NCBI GenBank assembly: GCA_900555605.1
Contig: USLW01000021.1
Coordinates: forward strand, 1-13,120
DNA length: 13,120 nucleotides
Direction: 5' to 3'
DNA from: an uncultured Clostridium sp.
Lineage (GTDB): Bacteria > Bacillota > Clostridia > UBA1212 > UBA1255
The position numbers and the translations under genes are program-made. Under the pieces are notes generated by a model. It had not been told where the DNA came from, searched no databases, and was given only the letters and a program-made list of their open reading frames with translations. This document shows positions 8,077 to 13,120 of this stretch, piece after piece. Positions within the stretch are counted from its first letter, which is position 1. Each line of letters begins with the position of its first letter.

Positions 8077-8847
8077 CTATTGACCGCACTGCATGCCTTG
8101 ATTGTCAATTCTGTAGTGATCTTTATAAATTAATTCAGAAATTTTAACGAAGCGATAGCCCTCGCCCTGCAAATGCGAAATAATTTCCGGCAGCACGGAT
8201 ACCGTATGCTTCGTATCATTATGAAATAGTAAAATGCTCCCGGAGGTGGTTCGGCCCGTTACTCTGCTGATAATGTCAGACGCCGTCATGTCATCCCTCC
8301 AGTCAATAGAATCCACGGACCACTTGATGGCATACATGCCCTTCGATTCCACCAGGTCCAGCAGCGTATCCGTATGATCTCCGGACGGCGCCCGGTACAG
8401 ATTCGGACGAATCCCCAGAATAGACTCCACGGCATCATTGCATTTATCAATCTCCTCGCCGAGCTGCTTGGCAGTGCTTTTTGACGGGAGCTTATGAGAA
8501 TAAGAATGATTTCCGATTTCATGTCCCCGTTCATAGATCTGTTTCAGCATCTCAGGATTCTTTTCGGCCCATACGCCTAAAACAAAAAAGGTAGCCTGAA
8601 TCTCCGCACGATCTAAGATATCTAAAATCTCGGGAATATCCTCCGCGCCCCATGCACAATTAATGGTCAGTCCGACACGCATGGTATCGTCATCCGTACA
8701 ATATATCGGTAATTTGGGCGCAACTGCGTTTACTGCCTCTCCGTACTGCCTGCTCAGGGAGCCCAGCGTATAAATCGCCATTACCGCTACCACCGCAATC
8801 ACAGCCGTCAGAATATATTTTCCATGTCTTATGTAATGAATTTTCAT
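8077..8847 (-). CDS. PdaB-like polysaccharide deacetylase (NodB/CE4 domain), membrane-anchored, with altered motif 1
   Basis: I choose ATG 8847 (256 residues) because the basic start and membrane helix (about 9-30) follow it directly; GGAGG lies 12 bases upstream. The open frame reaches 8958, but the extra residues are not membrane- or family-like. The outer part is a NodB fold: LPIYCTDDD, motif 1 TINCAWGAED (61-70), motif 2 HSYSH (114-118), motif 3 RAPSGD (152-157), motif 4 DSIDW (179-183) and motif 5 LLFH (206-209). PdaB-type proteins act on spore or cell-wall peptidoglycan and usually read FDAAWG or FDISWG in motif 1. Here the Asp expected to be the catalytic base is Asn63, while the two metal-binding His are kept. 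The protein may be inactive or may use another residue. It is transcribed away from the HtrA gene. Confidence 0.85.
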   Translation of the reverse strand: MKIHYIRHGKYILTAVIAVVAVMAIYTLGSLSRQYGEAVNAVAPKLPIYCTDDDTMRVGLTINCAWGAEDIPEILDILDRAEIQATFFVLGVWAEKNPEMLKQIYERGHEIGNHSYSHKLPSKSTAKQLGEEIDKCNDAVESILGIRPNLYRAPSGDHTDTLLDLVESKGMYAIKWSVDSIDWRDDMTASDIISRVTGRTTSGSILLFHNDTKHTVSVLPEIISHLQGEGYRFVKISELIYKDHYRIDNQGMQCGQ

Positions 8848-9004
8848 CCCGGATTTCAACCTCCATTTGTGCGGGCCGCGCATGAATTTGTTAAGAAATG
8901 ATACACTATACAATACGCCGGACCGCGGTTTCTTATGCCTTTTCTTCCATGCAATCAATAAATATTTGCTACAATGCCGTTAAACATTTGCCACAAACCG
9001 TGGT

Positions 9005-9010
9005 TATAAT
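9005..9010 (+). promoter_or_regulatory. Candidate -10 box of the HtrA-like protease gene
   Basis: TATAAT lies 33 bases before the protease start codon. A TTGCCA at 8988-8993 is too close (11 bases), and the hexamer at 17 bases is poor, so the promoter is uncertain. The 10-base element AACC-GT-GGTT (8996-9005) is a small inverted repeat overlapping the box and could be an operator. The divergent gap 8848-9043 holds no other gene that I can support. Confidence 0.4.
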
Positions 9011-9043
9011 CAAGCATGTAAATAGATCTTGGAGGTGCTGAAC

Positions 9044-10471
9044 ATGGATGATAACTATAAAGCGGTCATTCTGGAACCTACAGCGAGCAATGCTGGCGGT
9101 GCCTGCGGAAACAATCCGCACTATGAGACGCCGTATCAGACCACTGCTCCTTATTATACGGACAATCATATGCAGATACCCGGAAGCGGCAGTCCATACA
9201 GCCCGCAGCAGAATCAGAAAAAGGCAAAAAGGCAGAGGCAGAGCGGCAGAGCCGGTGTCAGCGTCGTCGCAGTCGTGCTTTTATGTTTTTTGAGTAGTGT
9301 TGTCGGCGGCGGCATTCTGATGGGCGGATATTTTGCGTTCTTTGCAGATACGGACCAAACGCCCTATTATGAAAATGGCGGCAGTCCCCTGAACAGCGGC
9401 AAGGAAAATTCCGGTACGCCCCTGAGCACGGAGACACAGACACAGACGCAGACACAGATTAACGTGGAAAATGTTACATCTCCCGCCACTGCGGTGGCCA
9501 AGAAGGTGCTTCCTTCCATTACAGGCATTCGTGTCACAACACAGCAAAGCTATACGGACTGGTGGTACGGTACCCGGACAAAGGAGGTTACCGGCGAAGG
9601 CTCCGGAATCATTTATACGGCGGACGGATACATTCTCACAAACTACCACGTGATTGAGGCAATTCTTTCCTCTTCCGGCGAAGTAAATCCCACGGCAAAA
9701 GTGGAAGTGTATTTATACGAAGATGCGCAGACCGCTGTTCCTGCCGCACTGGTGGGCTATGATATCAGTGCGGATCTGGCAGTGCTCAAAGTCGACAAAT
9801 CCGGTTTAACGCCGATTGAGATCGGTAATTCCAACGAGATTTCTGTCGGCGACATTGCCATTGCATTGGGCAATCCCGGCGGACTGGATTTTATGGGATC
9901 CGTAAGCCAGGGAATCATCAGCGGACTAAACAGAACGATTCAGCTGGAAAACACTTATAAAAATATCAAACTGATCCAGACCGATGCTGCGATTAATCCG
10001 GGAAATTCCGGCGGCGCGCTGACGGATATCAACGGAAAGCTGATCGGCGTGAACAGTGTCAAGTTGGTAGAAAGCGGCTATGAAGGGATGGGCTTTGCAA
10101 TTCCGGTAAACGATGTTGTCAGTATCTGTGACGATATTATAAAAAACGGAAATAAAAATATTTATCTCGGGCTGGAGTTTGATACGCAGCATTCGGCAGA
10201 AGATCTGGAGCAGCTGCATTATCCCGGCGGTCTGATCGTGTCTGAGGTTGTTTCCGGCGGTCCTGCAGACCAGGCAGGCTTTGCAGTAGACGATATTATC
10301 GTTTCCTTCAACGGAATGGAGACCAGAACTGTCTCTGATTTGGGAAAAGCAAAAAATCAATGCGCCCCGGGAGATACAGTCACAGTCCGTGTATACCGGC
10401 TGAACACATGGAATGCAATGACCAGAAGATGGTCCGGCGATTATCTGGATCTGACGATTACCTTAGGGTAA
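9044..10471 (+). CDS. htrA: HtrA/DegP-like serine protease (S1C) with N-terminal membrane anchor and one PDZ domain
   Basis: ATG 9044 has GGAGG 8 bases upstream and gives 475 residues. A cytoplasmic Pro/Tyr/Gln-rich segment (1-58) and a basic patch (KKAKRQRQ) precede one membrane helix (about 70-100). Then comes a low-complexity Thr/Gln linker (TQTQTQTQ, about 131-138) and the trypsin-like domain. The catalytic triad is complete: His202 in TNYHVI, Asp244 in SADLAVLKVD and Ser322 in NPGNSGGAL. A single PDZ domain follows (about 375-465: GGLIVSEVVSGGPADQAGF). The enzyme should sit on the outer face of the membrane and degrade or refold damaged exported proteins, as HtrA family members do in Gram-positive bacteria. 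It is a single-gene unit ending in a strong terminator. No neighbouring two-component system is visible. Confidence 0.93.
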   Translation: MDDNYKAVILEPTASNAGGACGNNPHYETPYQTTAPYYTDNHMQIPGSGSPYSPQQNQKKAKRQRQSGRAGVSVVAVVLLCFLSSVVGGGILMGGYFAFFADTDQTPYYENGGSPLNSGKENSGTPLSTETQTQTQTQINVENVTSPATAVAKKVLPSITGIRVTTQQSYTDWWYGTRTKEVTGEGSGIIYTADGYILTNYHVIEAILSSSGEVNPTAKVEVYLYEDAQTAVPAALVGYDISADLAVLKVDKSGLTPIEIGNSNEISVGDIAIALGNPGGLDFMGSVSQGIISGLNRTIQLENTYKNIKLIQTDAAINPGNSGGALTDINGKLIGVNSVKLVESGYEGMGFAIPVNDVVSICDDIIKNGNKNIYLGLEFDTQHSAEDLEQLHYPGGLIVSEVVSGGPADQAGFAVDDIIVSFNGMETRTVSDLGKAKNQCAPGDTVTVRVYRLNTWNAMTRRWSGDYLDLTITLG

Positions 10472-10532
10472 TGCAGGAGGAAAATCGCACGCTTAATTTG
10501 ATCACCGGTTTTATATAAATCTCTCCCTCATA

Positions 10533-10589
10533 AAGGGACGTCCTGCACCGATCCGAATCGGCGCGGGACGTCCCTTCCCCTTTTCTTTT
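10533..10589 (+). terminator. Rho-independent terminator of the HtrA-like gene
   Basis: The arms AAGGGACGTCC (10533-10543) and GGACGTCCCTT (10566-10576) pair perfectly over 11 bp, and a second inner stem CCGAT/ATCGG (10548-10552 with 10557-10561) extends the hairpin. The right arm is followed by CCCCTTTTCTTTT. It lies 61 bases after the stop codon. The minus-strand side lacks a T run, so it works mainly for the + strand. Confidence 0.85.
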
Positions 10590-10605
10590 GAAAATTTTCT
10601 GTTTC

Positions 10606-10716
10606 TTATTCCCGGGACCGATACGCGGCCCGATAAATTTCATCCTGATACGTCTGAAACACCTTCCATGCAATCGGCCGGCTGCAGTAAGATCTGGGGC
10701 TTCCAGTCCGCGGCAC
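10606..10716 (-). CDS. Possible very small gene (36 residues) after the Usp-like gene
   Basis: A GTG at 10716 with GGAGG 9 bases upstream opens a 36-codon frame ending in TAA at 10608-10606. The product has MPRTGSPRSYCSRPIAWKV and a helix-like segment FQTYQDEIYRAAYRSRE, rich in Tyr, Arg and acidic residues; the composition looks more like protein than the two other frames here. The frame is open further upstream, into the end of the Usp-like gene. I recognise no family. It follows the Usp-like stop by 34 bases and could share its transcript. The rest of 10472-10750 holds only the HtrA terminator. Confidence 0.3.
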   Translation of the reverse strand: MPRTGSPRSYCSRPIAWKVFQTYQDEIYRAAYRSRE

Positions 10717-10750
10717 AGCATCCAGCCTCCAGGTGCCTTCTGTTCTTTTT

Positions 10751-11191
10751 CTAAAGCGCAGCCTGCTGCATACCGGCAATTTTAACCGCATTTCCGTTTA
10801 AATCAACTGTATACACAGGGATTGACGGATCAATGTTTCGGATCTGCTCCAAAAATGCGCTGCGGCTCACATCACCCGGAATCCCTGTCACCATCAGCTT
10901 CGGCTTTACATCCAGAATCGTTTTTGCCGCCGCCTCTATTTTGTTGTCCGCATATATTACAGTCAGCTCTGCACCGACTTGTCTGGAGGAGTTATGTAAT
11001 TGCTCCAAGTCATTCACTTTTGTTTCCCAATCGTTGCGTATACGATCTTGAATACTGATAATCATCAGCTCCAGCCCATTTTCATCCGCCAAACGGCGGC
11101 CGGCCTTTGCAATATTTTCAGATGCGTACGGATTCGTTACCCATACAAGGACCACCTTTTCAGCAGTTCTGCCCTTCGCTTGTTCTACCAA
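10751..11191 (-). CDS. UspA-like (universal stress protein / KdpD sensor-like) nucleotide-binding fold protein
   Basis: The protein has an alternating strand-helix order typical of the UspA fold: KVVLVWVTNPYASENIAKAGRRLADENGLELMIISIQDR, a middle helix (about 55-72), AELTVIYADNKIEAAAKTILDVKPKLMVTGIPGD, and a final strand IPVYTVD. The first strand and following helix resemble the Usp-like domain of KdpD more than a full ATP-binding Usp; the usual G-X2-G-X9-G-S/T motif is absent, so ATP binding is doubtful. The open frame reaches 11269, but the -10 box of a good promoter (11241-11246) lies inside that stretch, so the start must be downstream. I choose TTG 11191 (146 residues), 10 bases after AGGAG. 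Function is unknown beyond a likely regulatory or stress role. Confidence 0.6.
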   Translation of the reverse strand: MVEQAKGRTAEKVVLVWVTNPYASENIAKAGRRLADENGLELMIISIQDRIRNDWETKVNDLEQLHNSSRQVGAELTVIYADNKIEAAAKTILDVKPKLMVTGIPGDVSRSAFLEQIRNIDPSIPVYTVDLNGNAVKIAGMQQAAL

Positions 11192-11240
11192 TACTGATCC
11201 GCTCCTATTCTCAATGCAATCGTAAAGTTTGATTGTTTTT

Positions 11241-11269
11241 ATTATACCACCGGCCGTTGTTCTCCGCAA
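11241..11269 (-). promoter_or_regulatory. Promoter of the Usp-like gene
   Basis: On the minus strand TTGCGG (11264-11269) and TATAAT (11241-11246) are spaced by 17 bases. It fixes the gene start downstream of about 11234 and excludes the longer open frame. Confidence 0.65.
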
Positions 11270-11320
11270 GGTGCATTCCCCTCAGCGCTCCGGCAATCCG
11301 CCGGCGGCGATACGTTTATT

Positions 11321-11349
11321 TTGCAAGACAGCCGCCTCCGTGCTATAAT
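11321..11349 (+). promoter_or_regulatory. Promoter of trmB
   Basis: TTGCAA (11321-11326) and TATAAT (11344-11349) are spaced by 17 bases and end 38 bases before the trmB start. It is back to back with the Usp-like promoter, about 50 bases apart; the short inverted repeat CCGGC/GCCGG (11290-11294 with 11300-11304) lies between the two. Confidence 0.75.
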
Positions 11350-11387
11350 AATGCGTCAAAATTTATCAGAAGGCAGGATTTACAAAT

Positions 11388-12080
11388 ATGCGGCTGCGTG
11401 CAAAAAAACATCTGGAAGACAGGTATCAGGCTTGTGCTGATTTGGTCATTGATCCGCCAGGACGGCTTCGGGGCGCCTGGTCCCGCGGGAAACCGCTCCA
11501 TCTCGAAATCGGCTGCGGAAAAGGCGCGTTTATTCTCGGAATGGCACAGAAAAATCCGGATATTGATTTTATTGCCATGGAACGTGTAAAAAACGTAATT
11601 ATCTCGGCCATGGAAAAAGTCCGCCAGGCAGAACTCGGAAACGTACGATTTCTCTGCTGCGGCGCCGAGCTGCTTTCCGAAATCTTTGCGCCGGGCGAAA
11701 TACAGCGGATCTATTTAAATTTCAGCGATCCGTGGCCGAAAAAGGGACATGCCAAGCATCGGCTGACCCATCCGAATTTTTTGCGGCTCTATCAGACAAT
11801 CCTGTCACCCCGAGGAAAAATTTGGCAGAAAACCGACAATCTTGCCCTATTTGAATTTTCGCTGCAGAGCTATCGGGACATGAACTGTCTGCTGGAGCAA
11901 TTATCCTATGATCTGCATGACAGCGATTTTCCAGACAATGTCGTAACAGAGTATGAAAAGCGGTTCTCTGACCTCGGGCAGCCGATTTATCGGGTCGAAG
12001 CCTCCTTCCCGGCGCCGTCAGAGACGCCGGAGCCAACAGATACTGCATCCTTTTCAGGCGACAGCAGCGCTTTGATATAA
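11388..12080 (+). CDS. trmB: tRNA (guanine-N7-)-methyltransferase
   Basis: TrmB transfers a methyl group from S-adenosylmethionine to N7 of G46 in the variable loop of many tRNAs. The 230-residue protein shows the SAM-binding motif LEIGCGKGAF (39-48), the acidic AMER end of the next strand (63-66), the family signature NFSDPWPKKGHAKHRL (111-126), TDN (149-151) and the C-terminal TEYEKRF (187-193). Position 120 is Gly where many members have Arg, a minor deviation. The ATG at 11388 follows AGGA at 9 bases and a consensus promoter. The last 25 residues (after YRVEASF) go beyond the usual family end and are rich in Ser/Thr/Pro; this part overlaps the antisense 3' end of the hydrolase gene. Confidence 0.95.
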   Translation: MRLRAKKHLEDRYQACADLVIDPPGRLRGAWSRGKPLHLEIGCGKGAFILGMAQKNPDIDFIAMERVKNVIISAMEKVRQAELGNVRFLCCGAELLSEIFAPGEIQRIYLNFSDPWPKKGHAKHRLTHPNFLRLYQTILSPRGKIWQKTDNLALFEFSLQSYRDMNCLLEQLSYDLHDSDFPDNVVTEYEKRFSDLGQPIYRVEASFPAPSETPEPTDTASFSGDSSALI

Positions 12081-13120
12081 GAAAGACACGCCGGATCGTC
12101 AACCAAGCCGGTGTGGGACGCAGAAAAGGTTTTCGTCTCTTCTGAAAAAAGGATATCTGCTCTTGCGCTTCGGAAGGTCACGGTTCCGTCCCCGTCCGTA
12201 TATTCCAGATAGCCGGACATAGCAGAATCACCGCCGGCCGTATCGGTACGGTTTGGACCGCGAACAGTGCCTACCGTGCCGTCGTAATCTAATGTAGGAA
12301 TGTCCACGCCGGCAATATTGTAATGACGAACGGTCCGCCAGATTGCAGACAGCTGCCCTGCTAAAGCCTTTTTCAGCGCATAAGCCTGCCGCGCCGCCGG
12401 ATTGGCCATATCCGTCAACGTTCCATCCTTTACAAATCCCAGACGTTCATAAGCGGAAAAAGGCATCAGAGAATACACGGAAGCATAATTGTCCGACAGG
12501 CCGCAAACCTGATTTTTGACCATATGCGCCGCCGAATAAATGATACTTTTCAGGGACAGCAGTTCATCGCCAAAATACCGGTCCATCAGGTTCTCGGAAT
12601 CCACACAGCCATCGATTACCTGGGCCGCGTATTCCGACCCGAGAAACGGCGTCCCCACAGTTACCGCAATATCCACCAAGGGGGCGGTTTTCTGCTGCAG
12701 ACAGTCTTTCAGATAGCAAGACAATACAATTCCGCCCATGCTGTGCGCAACCACGTTGACACGATCAACGCCCCGGGCTTTACAGACCGATTCAATATAT
12801 GCTTTCAGCATTTTGCCGTTTTCTTCATTATCCAGGCGCCAGTCATAGCCGAAGAAAAATACGTTGTTCTCCCCCGCAGTCTCTGCCGCTGCCGCACACA
12901 ATTCCCGATAGGTATCCAACGTACCGATGTGATAGCGATCATCAGCAAAGGCCTTTCCTACCGGACTCATTTGATAAGGAATCACCTTGTAAACCGACGA
13001 CAGGTCTGCCTCAAGCCGCAGAACAGCGGAATTGCGGGTCAGCTGCGTCGTAAGCGTCACAATATCTGACAGCGGCATATCGGAACGGATCAGGTTTAGA
13101 TTTACAGGCGGCCATCAGAC

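Overview
The window looks like chromosomal DNA from a Gram-positive anaerobe of the Clostridia, most likely a Lachnospiraceae-like gut or rumen bacterium. This is inferred from strong GGAGG-type ribosome binding sites, near-consensus TTGNNN/TATAAT promoters, a PdaB-like (sporulation-type) deacetylase, a two-OB-fold SSB, a Thr/Pro-rich surface protein with a C-terminal membrane anchor, and intermediate GC. I see no mobile element, CRISPR array, rRNA or tRNA.

Left part (1-5965): the 3' end of a surface protein on the + strand meets, tail to tail, a minus-strand sugar-degradation cluster. In transcription order the cluster is an AraC-family regulator (5965-5024), an intracellular GH78-like alpha-L-rhamnosidase relative (4922-2598) and, 28 bases further on, a secreted lipoprotein with a GH99/GH71-like barrel and a CBM9-like C-terminal domain (2569-750). 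The lipoprotein reading frame is broken: its signal peptide lies in a different frame from its body, and one missing G in a G run near 2494-2497 would join them. Two AAACAGT direct repeats 22 bp apart lie between araC and the GH78 gene and are a plausible operator for the regulator. The cluster probably senses and degrades a rhamnose-containing glycan, but no transporter is present here.

Middle part (5966-8847), all minus strand: a PdaB-like polysaccharide deacetylase with an altered first catalytic motif, a two-OB-fold single-stranded-DNA-binding protein behind its own promoter, and a group 2 sigma-70 factor. A 31-codon open frame with a perfect AGGAGG lies just upstream of the sigma gene and has its start codon inside a hairpin. 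It would be missed by usual length cut-offs and may be a leader peptide or small protein. The sigma gene ends in a clear terminator, and araC starts from its own promoter right after it.

Right part (9044-13120): a membrane-anchored HtrA/DegP-like serine protease on the + strand with a strong terminator; a possible very small gene; a UspA-like protein transcribed leftwards from a promoter back to back with that of trmB (tRNA m7G46 methyltransferase); and an LCAT-like alpha/beta hydrolase on the minus strand. The 3' end of the hydrolase overlaps trmB by 94 bases, and its N-terminus appears broken or unfinished at the window edge.
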